From Chrysomallon squamiferum (Eukaryota > Mollusca > Gastropoda > Neomphalida > Peltospiridae), in NCBI GenBank assembly GCA_012295275.1, contig CM022676.1:9928086-9992085 (forward strand): a DNA stretch of 64,000 nucleotides, read 5' to 3'. The position numbers and the translations under genes were made by a program. Below the pieces are notes generated by a model. It searched no databases. It was given only the letters and a program-made list of their open reading frames with translations, and was not told the origin of the DNA. Shown in pieces: positions 48,521 through 60,800 of this stretch; position 1 is the stretch's first letter, and each line of letters opens with the position of its first letter.

Positions 48521-50458
48521 TAGTTATCGCCTACATTTATCTCTGTTATAGTTAGTTCTTGTCTTGATTTTATTAATGGTACTCGAGCATTTTAGTTCTC
48601 TTTCTGTCTTTCTCACAAACACACACACAGAAACACATTCACAAGCATATACACACACACATATATATATTCACTCACATGATATATATATATATATATA
48701 TATATTATTATTGTTAAAAAAAACCTGTGCATTATACAACTTTGAATTTTTTCTGTATATATTGAACTAACTGCATTAAAGAAAACTGTTCTTTAGAATA
48801 AATGAATAATGAGATATATTTATTTGGAAAAATTATATTTATTGATAACGAATACTACAGCAGCATTCTGCAGTGGATGTAGCATGGACCAACAGGAACG
48901 ATAACTCGTAAGAGAACAAATTGCGTCTGCTCAAAAAAATGGCTACAGATTGCTCCAATTTAATGGTTCTGATACGGGGAACATAGCCAGCTAGAAAAGT
49001 TAATACATTAATCTGCTAGAACATTATAAATTCAGTATATTGTGCACGCATCTGCACAAAAATAAATCCAGTTTGAAACGTTTGATTGCTGTAAAACTTT
49101 AGTTGGGAGAAAATTTCTACCTCCTAGTATTGTAATATGAACAACCATCCATACCATTATTAGTGTAAATCATGAAAAATGCAGAAAATAAACGTAAAAT
49201 TGTTAAATTTGGAAGTTTTAAACCCAATGTGACGATTTTCGATCGAAATTCAAGATGGCGGCGTCTGACGCCGGCCACTGTTTACAAACATTTAAACATT
49301 CCTTCGTAATACAATCAATTCTACATGCATTATTATACGCATTTCATTAAAACATGTCATATAATAAATGCCTTGTGTATGTAGACGTGTATTATTGAGT
49401 AGAAATTGTTGCAATTGGTCGAAACGTTTTTATTTATTTTTGGTACGTTTGACCTCATACCAGCTCAAACCCGTTCATACTCTTATTCAAAAAAAAAAAA
49501 AAAAAACAACATGAAAAAAAAAAAATAATAAGTTTCATGATGAAGATCACAATTCTCATTAGGTACCTTAATGTGGAACGTTACTCTGCCAAATATCTGA
49601 CTACGTTGTTGTAAAAATACATAAAACCATTATAATTCTTTTTCTTTTTAATATTATTTATTTCCATTTTCAATACATTAGATGTCATATTTACATATAA
49701 AAAGCAAATTAATTACTTGTTATTTGGATGATTGCCTTCATACGTTCGTTATAGTGTTTGATATCAGTTTTTGGACAGAAAATGGAAATTCTTTTTTTAA
49801 AGGTCCGTCAACCGTACAAAAAAAGATTAGTTAATAATTAAATTTTTACTCTTTTTCTTTAAAACAAAAATTATTCATCTTCTAGAACTTTTACTATTAT
49901 ATATGCAAATAGTGGGTTTCCTATTTTAATATATGTATATATTTTGTAAATCATTGGTCCATGATAATAGATGCTTAAACTAAAATGAAGGGATTTACCA
50001 AGGACCAACGGTACGAAATGGCGGTAATAATAATTACGCTTTCGTGACTTCGTTTTGAACCTGCGAAGTTCTCGGCGATGAACCGTTGCTACGGTTTGTT
50101 GTGAATGAATCGATAAAGGTAATTAACATATCGTTTTATAATATCTCACATATATTTGTATTACAGTTAGCCTGGAATTTTACAGCCTCGGTAATATGTA
50201 AACTGATAAGGTGTGCCCTGTATTGTATTACTAGTAAGTAGAATTTTTCCATTCGGCATAACTCGGTCACTTAATTCAGACCCTTTTTATTTTTTTTAAC
50301 TATCTGTTAAAAGTGACCGATCAAATGACACGTTATTTAGTTATCCATAATACTCCTCATCACTATCTACAAAGTTCTTGTTGCAGTAAAATATAAAAGG
50401 CAAACTAAAGAAATGAAAATTACAAGAAAATAAACAATAAATCGGCAGTTCGCCACAT
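48521..50458. other. Non-coding; two promoter-like spots
   Basis: CA/TA microsatellite at 48619-48710. At 49251-49270 a YY1-type AAGATGGCGGC overlaps an ATG (49255) that opens about 31 codons. At 49990-50120 a complex CpG-containing block has Myb-like AACGG/CCGTT strings and a donor-like AAAG|GTAATT. Neither is supported as a gene by downstream exons. Confidence 0.35.
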
Positions 50459-50762
50459 GTTCAGAACTTTGAATTTCGCTAATGGCGCCGTAATCATGGT
50501 AATGGTCACAATGAAACATCGATAATTTCTGTAGTTACCGTAATTTTTCTTTAAATTGATATTTTCTACAGTCAGATCAACTAAATAAAAAATAAAATTA
50601 ATAAATAAGCAATTATTTAAACTTCTGAATTTCGCTAATGGCGTAGTCATGGTAATGCTCACATTGAAACATCTCGATTTCCATAGTTACAGTATTTTTT
50701 TTATCAAATTTATTTTTTGGCACAGTCAGATTAACTAAATTATAAATAAAATAAAATTAAAA
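50459..50762. repeat. Diverged direct repeat, two copies ~165 bp apart
   Basis: Copies at about 50459-50603 and 50623-50762 share GAATTTCGCTAATGGCG, 'TCATGGTAATG.TCACA.TGAAACATC' and 'ACAGTCAGAT.AACTAAAT', with indels between. Confidence 0.8.
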
Positions 50763-52180
50763 ATGGTAGATCATAGGAAAATTTAGTTTTCTTTCTTTTG
50801 TCTTTTTTTTCTGTATGTATGTGTATATGTATGTATATATTTATATTTTTTTCTTTTATGAACAGTAGTATAATTACACAAAATACTGAAATACACAATA
50901 ATACCAAGTGAGCACAAAGAAATGAAAACACTTATTTCCATTAAGATTTTGAATAAAAAAATCAAACAATTAATACATGGTTAGCATGCAGTGGATTAGA
51001 GAAAATTAAAATGACTAATATGTTTTTGTATGTGTGTGCATATGTATGTATATATATATATTGATAATGAATGAATGAATGAATGCAGAGGTCTCGCTAC
51101 ATACTATCAGAGATGGTGGGCCTGCCATCTCTTACAGTTTACGATGAGTTTGCCCACCTTTTGTTAGCAACAGCAGAAATATCTTAGACTGGCTGTTATG
51201 CCATTGTTTTGCACTTTTGGGGTCAGCATATTATGTGGCTTGTCTGTAAACAATATAGATGTAATCCGAAGCAGCAACAGTCATATTTATGAATTACCCC
51301 CTAAGCGTTCCTAAGGGACGCAATCCAGTTGTTCTGATGTTTGCTGGCAATCAAGGCTGCACAGATTAATTATTGTGATTTTTTACTTTCAGACCAAAGA
51401 AAGATTATCTCACATTTCACACACATGTATCATGGTATATATAATATATACAGAAGGTTACCAAACAATATCTATGTTATTTTGTATAAAAATATTCATG
51501 TAAAGAATATAATTCACAGAAAAACCAGACAAAACTCGCCAGCAACAAACACTTTGATTTTATTTAATTGCAAATAAAATAAACTTGTTAATAGTTAGTG
51601 CATTTGATGCAATTATTTATAGGAGTATTTTTGACATACAAGTAATTTGAACATTGTTGAAAGTACTTGTACCCTGAACATTTTCTGTACCACCCCTTTG
51701 TTTACATGTTACGAAAATTCCCACCATCCTTTCACAAATGCTGGCAAGACCACTTGAATATATGTGTATATAGATAGATACTAAAGTGTGTATGTATTAA
51801 TATAATTTCCTCTGTTTATATATAAACCAGGTTAATATAGAATATAAACTTTCATTGAATTTGTTAAATAAATATAGATTTCTTTCTTTTAAAAGAAGAA
51901 ATTTGCTGTTGCTTTCCATAAACAAACAATCATATTTATTGCTACATACCATATATCAAGAACAGTATTCTTAAATAAAATCAATATCCTTGTCTAATCC
52001 AACATATATTGTCTTCCTAGTAATGACATACATTCTTTGTGATTTGAAAGAAAACAAATGAAAATGTGATTTTTGGTAGAATTTTCTTAAGTAACCAAAA
52101 TAATACTTTCACTGATAATTTGCATATTACTGATTGGATAACGGTAATATATACATGCACATCAAAGAAAACATGGGAAT
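50763..52180. other. Non-coding AT-rich DNA
   Basis: A few short TA/GT tracts (50810-50850, 51030-51065). 51085-51560 is somewhat more complex, with a 78-codon open frame lacking any domain. No gene was called. Confidence 0.5.
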
Positions 52181-52293
52181 CTTTATAATACGTACATGCA
52201 TTGTTACACTGGATAATTTGATAGCTGATCGAAATGTGAAAGATGATCTTCCTAATCTTCTACAAATGCATAACTATTATCTTTTTATTTATT
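52181..52293 (+). repeat. Left arm of a 113-bp inverted-repeat pair
   Basis: The reverse complement of 53777-53889, with three mismatches and one 3-nt indel over about 113 bp. The shared sequence is complex (for example GATAGCTGATCGAAATGTG), so it is a true duplication. It lies upstream of the CHEK1 promoter. Confidence 0.92.
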
Positions 52294-53210
52294 TATTTAT
52301 TATCAATTTTATTATTATTAATATTATCATCATAATCATTATTCTGATGGTTTAAAAATGCCTAAATATCAAAGATTTGTCCAGTTTTTGAGATAATTTA
52401 TTTATTATATTATTATTATTTATTTTTTTACAGGCATAGTTTAAACTGACCCCTTGCATTGAAACTATCTCCTCTTCCATCTATATTTAATTTTAAGGAC
52501 TAAGAGAATTATGTATGGTTTGATGATTACCACAAACTTAAAGTTTGTGGTTGAAACTTGAATATTTAAAAAGGACATCAAAGATGCAAAGCCAAAGCTA
52601 TTGGCCTCATTTTGCTAAGTTTACTGTAAAAAAAAAAAAAATTAATGTCCTTTTTCCCAATTAGCTTATTTATTTATTTTCGAGATGTATCTTTTCTAAA
52701 TGAATGAAAATAAATTATATTTTTACATATTTAAAAAATAATAATTATTTTGATGGTAAAGTAGCAAATCTACACCTCTCAGTACCTCATTTTAGTTTGC
52801 TATTAAACTGTTATAAATCAGTAAAAATCTGACCATACAATTAAAAACTTGCATCTGAATATAATCAAAATGAAACAAAAGAATAATAATAATAAGAAAT
52901 AAATTAATAAAGTTTGTGAGAAATGAAGTTATTTTGTTTTTGTTCTGTTTACAAACGACAATGGTCTATGCATTTATTAATAAGAGCATATTGATAATAT
53001 GATATAAATTTTTTAAATTCTCAAATAATCATTATAATGCAGACATCCGATTAAAAAAAAATAGCGTTTGAAAAAGGCATGTATTTTTAGCAATTATTTT
53101 AATATATTGCAAACATCAATATATAATTTGGATTTAGAATACGATTTTATATAGCATTACTATTTATTAGCAGTACTCTATTTCACTTCTGCCAAAATCG
53201 CATCAAAAAA
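52294..53210. other. Non-coding AT-rich DNA upstream of CHEK1
   Basis: TTA tracts near 52300-52345 and AT-rich filler. No gene was seen. Confidence 0.55.
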
Positions 53211-53217
53211 TTATTTG

Positions 53218-53227
53218 TCCCGCCAAA
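53218..53227 (-). promoter_or_regulatory. E2F site in the CHEK1 promoter
   Basis: The plus strand reads TCCCGCCAAA; the minus strand is TTTGGCGGGA, a perfect E2F consensus. It lies 86 bp before the first-exon ATG, in a GC-richer block (53210-53330). CHEK1 is a known E2F target in vertebrates, which fits S-phase expression. Conservation here is inferred from the motif. Confidence 0.7.
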
Positions 53228-53312
53228 CCTCGCTTTCGTTTTTGCTATCAAGAGTTGTGTCCCTTCGGCCCTGCAGTGTCAGACGACAGTTTGCTAGTTC
53301 AGACAAGTTGCT

Positions 53313-53465
53313 ATGTCTGACGGCAAAGACAAAGAAATTATGTTTTTTGACGGAATGAAAAGAATAATAGTCAAAAGGAAAAGAAGGAACAACATAATCA
53401 GAATGTTAGGATTCACGAGTCAACAAAGAGAACTATTTTTGTTAAATCGTTCGAAGACAAGAAAG
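53313..53465 (+). CDS. Upstream ORF exon at the CHEK1 5' end
   Basis: ATG at 53313 opens 51 codons that run to a strong donor (AGAAAG|GTAAGA, donor at 53466). The frame is basic, with a KRKRR cluster. Spliced to the nearest good acceptor (TTTCAG ending at 54106), the next codons are CTA TGA, so the frame stops 33 nt before the CHEK1 start. It is therefore either an upstream ORF in the CHEK1 leader or the first exon of an unrecognised small protein with a different partner exon. The exon probably starts near 53250-53300, after the E2F site. Confidence 0.5.
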
Positions 53466-53776
53466 GTAAGAATGTTGTCTTTCATTGTCGTCTGCAAATG
53501 TGTTAATATTTGGGTCGCCATTTAAATACTACCATACTATTTATGCAGCGTTAACTATTATCTTATGCGATGAGTTAGAAAATAAATATCATTTCAAACG
53601 GTAAAATAAAAGTATTAAAGCGAATTTCTGGTGGATATCGATCATGGAAAGTGGAAGTGTGAACCGGGATCAGAGACAGAATAGGAGGGGGTATGCAAGG
53701 AACGGCATTCCATTGAATCGGTGATGTTAATTAGCTAATCTTTGTCTGGCAATCAAAATTATACTCATAGCCAAAC

Positions 53777-53889
53777 AAATAAAAAGATAATAATTATGCA
53801 TTTGTAGAAGATTAGGAAGATCATCTTTCACATTTCGATCAGCTATCAAATTATCCAATGTAACAAAGATGCATGTACGTAATATAAAG
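53777..53889 (-). repeat. Right arm of the 113-bp inverted-repeat pair
   Basis: Inverted copy of 52181-52293, about 97 percent identical by eye. It lies inside the first CHEK1 intron, so the pair encloses the promoter and first exon with a spacer of about 1.48 kb. Confidence 0.92.
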
Positions 53890-54106
53890 ACTGTGTTCCA
53901 TAAACCTATTTCCGTAACTAACCGTGGGATAGTTGTATACTTTTAGAACTTATGGAACTGTGTAAATATGCTAATCATTAGATAAATTTTAGGTTATGAG
54001 TATTTTATATAAAATTAAATACAACAATCCTTGCCTGGGGAGGGAAGAAGAAAAAAGATAGAAAAAGAAAACTGTCTATTTATATATATTTGCATTACCA
54101 TTTCAG

Positions 54107-54210
54107 CTATGATTGGTTTTTGTGCAATGTTGGAAAAAATACAGTATGGTTACAGCATTTGTTGAAGGTTGGGATTTTGTACAGACTCTTGGAGAAGGAG
54201 CTTATGGCGA
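54107..54210 (+). CDS. CHEK1: CHEK1 exon with start codon
   Basis: The acceptor TTTCAG ends at 54106; 39 nt of leader precede the ATG at 54146. It encodes residues 1-21 and two bases of Glu22, including the glycine-rich loop. The leader part contains an out-of-frame ATG at 54109 whose frame ends at 54165, past the CHEK1 start. Donor GTAAGT; intron phase 2. Confidence 0.95.
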
Positions 54211-54833
54211 GTAAGTTAATCTATGTACTATTAAGCAATGTTATTAATGTTAAATCTATATATGTGAGGTACTGTGACAAAAGGACACATTTGAGACCCC
54301 AAGCAAACATTGAAATTTGCATATTTCCTAAAGCCATAGTCTATACACTTCTAAAAAATCAACTATGTGCAAATTGGACAAATTGAAGGTAAGACATTTT
54401 AAATATTTACTATTGCAGATGCAGAGAATCAAGAAAAAGACAGTTGAAATTAGTCATAGGAGACAGTTCATTCACCTTAAAAAGTCCTTAGCAACGATGC
54501 ATGTTTAAGCACCTCATGCCATCAAACTTTGGGAAAACAAGTCTTGGTAGTTTCACCAAGAATGAATTAATTTTATTTTATTTTTCTTAGTTCAAAGAGT
54601 AACAAATCTAACAATGTTCCCCTCACTGAATTACATTTTTACACTTTTTTATTTTATTTACATTATAGTTTGAACTTCACTGCTTTTTAAAATATTTAAA
54701 GTCATGTCATTTTAAGGTGGTTAAAACAACAGTGGATCAGTTTCAAATGGCACAGCATAACTTTTATGTACCCATGTGCCTTGATTTTTTACTTTTATGT
54801 ATTTTAAATAATTAGTGGTACAAATAAAAAATA

Positions 54834-54869
<36 letters not shown>

Positions 54870-57800
54870 TAGTTAAAAGTACTACTAGCATTGGGTGTTT
54901 AATCATAATCTTCTGTAATACAGTCAGCTAATCATTAGAGCCATTTCCAGAAAGGTGTTGCAGGTACTAATTAGAGGCAATTAAAGGAACAGGTTTAATA
55001 AATGGGATATTTGAAAAAGAAACAAAAGGTTTCTTAGCTTTGTTCTTTGATTTGACTCTAAACAAAAGTTAGCAACTTGAGTATTGTTGAAAGTTTCCCT
55101 AATGGACCTAATTGACACTTCAAGCAAAAGTAAACAAAGTTTTAAAACATGTTTTAAAAAGTGATTTGAGCAATACTGTGGACAGTTGGACTCAGAGAAT
55201 ATACTCTATGTTTGTTCTGTATAGACTGTTATCTTTATGATACTAAAATCAAGTTAAATTCACAATTTATTGTGCGAATTTTGCAAAAATTATGACCGCT
55301 TATGTCTTAAGATCGGAACAGATATTAATCTGCAAAGTCTTTAGTGCGCAGACTGGCCAATCGGTGTACTCCTCTCAGTCTGATCATAACAACTAAACTG
55401 CATTGTTTACATGCAAATCATTGCAGTGACCTACTGATAATTAACCAGAACTGCAACATAGTTCACTTTAATATGAGATATCCTATCAGATAAAATTTCG
55501 ACGTCACAGCTATTCTTCTGGTGTATGACATGTAGTGTTTATCCATGCTCAGTACAATGAAAACAGTAGGAAAATCAGCAAATTTGCAATTGTTTTAACT
55601 TAATCAGGCAAGTATTATGAATGTATGCTTCAAACAAATGTGGAAACAACTGTTTTCTATTATGGTTTATTAAATCTTTGGGTGAAAGCTGAATATTTAT
55701 TTGAGGGTTTTATGGACAAATTTCAAAATCACTAAAATCTGACCTAATACATTGTAAGACAATCATCTTGTTATTGGCCCATGCATTAAGCATCTCTTTT
55801 GCCAGAGTATCTCACATATAATCTGTTCATACATTTGCCTTTTGTTAATTAATTTTGATTCTTATAGAAAGGTGCATCTGAAAGATCTTTACTTCTAATC
55901 AGTCAGACTTGTCCATAAAAATAATGATAGAAAGCTTTCTTTTGCACTTGGAATCAAACATGATGTCTTATATCTCATCACAAAAATGAATTTTAATGAG
56001 TGTATATTAAAAAATATTTATTATTTCAGGGTTAAATTAGCTGTAAATAGTGAAACCCAAGAGGCTGTTGCTGTTAAAATAATAAATCTTGATAGGGCCC
56101 AAACAGCTGAGGATAGTATCAGGAAAGAAGTATGACTATAATATATAATTTGATAAAATTTAAAAGTCTTCAAAAGAAGTAAATTTTTAGTATGAGTTGA
56201 CACTTTTACATCATTATTTAAACTGTATCATTCAGCTAAAAACCTTAAATATGTATCACTTTTGCAATTGGAAACATTTAAAGAACTACATTCAACAAGT
56301 TTAATACCATATTTACAGTAATTTTAAATACAATAATAACCAGATAAAGGAATTTATATTTTCCAAATAATTTAGTATCTAAAATGCTATAAAAACTGTC
56401 TAAGTGGTCCAGTAAATTAGGTTTGGTAATTGTTAAAACAAAATTAATGCACATTAGGAAATGGTTGCTTTAAAAATATTTGTTATATATAATTATTGTT
56501 TCCTGTGGTAATTTGTTTTTCTTCAGTGTTCTAGAAAAATAAAGAAATGTAACTTATTTTCAGGTTTGTGTTCATCGGATGCTTACACATGAACATATTA
56601 TAAAGTTTTATGGATTTCGTAAAGATGGAAAAGTGCAGTATTTGTTTCTGGAATATGCTACTGGTGGTGAACTCTTTGACAGAATAGGTTGGTATTCCAT
56701 TTTTATGCTCAATTTATTTAGTAAATTTGGAATATTAAGTTCAGATATTATTATTATTATTTTAAAATAGATTTTTCAGAAATCACACTGATCAGATTAA
56801 CAAATGTAATTTTGTATGATATAAACCGCAAACTTTTAAAAGTTAAATAACACATTTGACTTAATACAGTATTTTATTTCTTATTTCTCAGAACCTGATG
56901 TTGGCATGGCACAAATAGATGCCCAGAAATACTTCAAACAACTTATATCTGGAGTTGTAAGTCAGATTTTTCTTAATTTATTCTATTATTTATTTTTTAT
57001 TTTTTCTTTATTTATTATTTTTTCTAATGATTTCAGGTTTGTTACTGATGTTCTTGTTTATATTTTATACTTAGAATGATGCAGAATCATAAATTAGAAA
57101 AAATAACTAATTTAGGTTTTCTTAAACATTTGTAGACTTGATATTTTCTGAAACTGACATTTAAATATATAAACAAGAATACTTTTGAAATGTTTTGTTT
57201 TGTTGCTAAGATGCTACCCAAAAAGTTGCAAAGAATTTGTAATTACAAATGATTATAAATTGTTCTTTTTTCTCTCAGGATTACCTTCATTCAAAGGGAG
57301 TGACACATCGAGACTTGAAACCTGAAAATCTTCTCCTTGATGATAATGGTAATTCATTCTTAAGTACATTAGCTGATATAAATAAACAAACTTAAAACAG
57401 GGTGCAGAAATTTAAATTCTACATGGTTACACAAGAAATATCAGTGTAGTCCTTTTTAAATTATATATTTATGATTTTTATATATTAGCAATAATGTGTA
57501 TAAAATAAGGATTATGTCTGAAATAATTTAATTAATACAGTTATGAAGACTTTCTTTATTATTTAAAACAACTTAAGATTTCAAACAAGCTTTTTTTCAT
57601 GGTTTGCAAAAAGTCCTGAATAAAACGTGGTCAATATGAATTGTAATATAACTTCTATTTTTTTTGTAATAACGTTTAAGTAACTAAAAGTTGGTTTATG
57701 TTTCATTACCAATAATTAAACTGAAAGGAATAATTAGTAAACTGAAGAAAAGCAAATGATGTATTGGGCAAAATGCACAATATCCAAAACAGATATATCT

Positions 57801-60800
57801 GAATAGGTAAAAACAATTACAGTAACTTTTGATTTCTTCTGCCCCCACCCAAAGCGAAATGATTACAGTTATATCATTATACTCATATTAAAAAAAACTA
57901 CTGTTGATCTGCATCCGTTTCTGTATGAAAACCACTCCCAAAATGACATTTTCTTAGTTAACCATGTCAAAATTCATTGTTGATTTTATTGGGATAACCT
58001 GTGCACGACAGTGTTTGAGTAGCAATGCAGCTGTACTGAATGTGAACGAATATGACTCGGTGACAAACACTGTTGATGTAGTGAAAGGCATTTGAATTTC
58101 AACAATGATCAAGATATCGTTCAGAATATCACAAATAGAAAATGGGTGTTTTGCTAGTCACTCATACAAACAAAATGGTCATACATGCAGTTTGTTCATC
58201 CCTGGCTTAAAAATATTTTGCCTGTTTCCGTGGGATTATTTTTAATTGTTACAGGATACTAATTTATGAAAATATTAGAATAGTGAATCGTTAAAAAAAA
58301 GTATTTATCTCCTGGAATATTTCTTCACATTTCTCAAGTATTCAAAATGTATTTAGGCTGTTTGCTCAGACATATAATTGAAAGGGTGATATTCTTGATA
58401 GTTATTTCTTTACAAGTGTGCATTTTATATTTTATAGGAACATTTACTTCATTAGTTTACCAATGCAAAAGATGTTTTGTCTTTTGATTTAAGAAGAAAT
58501 TGATGAAATTAATGATGGTTTTGTCTTTATTTAACTAGAAATAAATATTTTACTATATATTAATTTTTTATTTTATATATTAAAAAAAAAAAATGTAATC
58601 AATTCTATCACGACTATATCAAATATTTTCTGCATTTTGTTTTTCAGATAATTTAAAAATCTCAGATTTTGGTTTAGCCACAGTGTTTCGTCATCAGGGA
58701 AAAGAACGACTGTTAGAAAAATGCTGTGGAACTGTTCCATATGTAGCCCCTGAGGTGCTGAGCAGACGACCATACCATGCAGCACCAGCTGACATCTGGT
58801 CATGTGGGGTAATTCTGGTGGCACTTCTAGCAGGTGGTGAGTGAATCTTTTGGTTACATATTTTATTTTAATTATCAGTTACATCCACTATTAATTACAG
58901 CTTAAACCCAACACTAGTATTTATGCAATCACATTATTTCACAAAATATGCAAAATCGATTGTTTTTAGCATCTTTTAATTCTGCTCATAAGCAACCTGT
59001 AACATTATGAATTGCATGGAAATACAGATGAAGATTTATACCAGAATCATGAGTGATTCAGCAAATTCATACTCAGCATTTGAAAAACATGACAACTTTA
59101 AAAGAGGCTGGCAGTGCACATGTTTTTGAGTGTTTTTTGGTGTGTGGAAGTGGAATATGCTACATGGCTGATTTTAGCACCGCTGGAAAGGTATTAATAA
59201 GCTTTCTAATGATATATGGCAAGACAGAAATAAAATAAAAATAACCATGTTTTTCTTGAAAAATCTGCTTCAAATTTATATAGGATATGTTGCAATAATT
59301 TACCCAACATTTCTGATATCATTTGAAAGCTTTTTTTTTTTTTCTGAATTTCCTTTTGAATGGTATTTTAAAGTAAGCGTAATGTTCACTGAGGCATAGG
59401 CATTTTCCAATATAACAACTGCTACCACTGACTGATTGATGATTTTTCTGTTTCAAATGGTGTCACATGCACAGTAAACTTCATCAGCAAATTGGACCTC
59501 ATTTCTTGATCAAATTCGGCACCATCTCAGTAGGCCAGTTATTACAACCATTAATTAATATTTCTTATACACTTTTCAAGAATTCATTTGAATTTTTATC
59601 TAATCATTATTTTGTATATATTCTGCTCTGAACTTAGCAAATCTACTGGTGGTTCACTTAAAAAGAAATAAGTTTCATTCACTTTTTACTGCTGAAATGG
59701 ACTGATATTAAGAATGATGGTCTTATACTATATTTTAAAATAATTGAACTTCAGGGTGGTTTCTGGTGAACTCGCCACAGGGTAGATTGAGGAATTTAAC
59801 TATGATCAATACTTGAAAATCAGCCTGTAACTCCCCCTTGCTTCACTTTCAGTATTAATCAATGAAACACATTTATTTTGTTTTAATTCAAATGATCTAA
59901 GTCTACAAAAGAATGTCAACAAAAATATTTGGATATATTTATTATTACATCCAGCAGCCAAACATAGTTTTGAAATGACAGTCTGTAAAGTACATTATCA
60001 AAATACAGATAAAAATGACATATACTATATATATATCTGATTCACTGTCTGATAATCACATGATTTGGATCTTAAATTGTTATACTGTTAATTCTGTGTA
60101 AGCAGTCTTCTGGTTTAATACTACAGTTGCATGCTACTTTATAAATTATCATGTAAATGCCAAGTACAAACTCAGCTCAGAACTACTGATCATGTCTGAT
60201 GTAAAAGCAAATAATAGAACAATTTATTCTCTTTTTCACTCAAAATGTAAAGTGAATCAATATAAAAATGACAAAATTTGACATAAAAATAGTTTTTGAG
60301 TTTTTAACTTGACCATTTACAAAAATTATTTAGGTTTCTATTCATACAAGTTAAAAAGCCCAAATAAATTTAATTATGTCAACAAAAAAATAAATGCATT
60401 TTGTGTGGTGCCTGTCTTGAAACTTTCATGAAATTTGACATTCTTTCATGAAACCCCATTTTAACAGAGCATTATGGGAACAATGTTCTAAAAATAGATA
60501 CAAACTCAATTCAGATAGTGTTGCCCATGAATTGATCATATGATATCACATGACTTGTTGCTGCATTCTGATCAACTCTATTTCTGTTCACTGATTTTGA
60601 CACATCCCCCATGCATATTGTCTGAGATTTAAATTTTCAAAATCTTGGAGACTTAACTTGGAAAGAAAAACCAAACCAAAAAATAAATTAGTAAAGCAGA
60701 AGCTATCTTGCAAACAAGAGTTATTATCTGTATGGGAAAAACTGCTGAAAACACAAGAGACAAGCAAAGTCATTGAAGAAATGGAATCAAAGACTACTGG

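Noticed and set aside
54090-54386. 98-codon frame across the CHEK1 start exon
   Set aside because: It is out of frame with the kinase and runs through the consensus donor into the intron.
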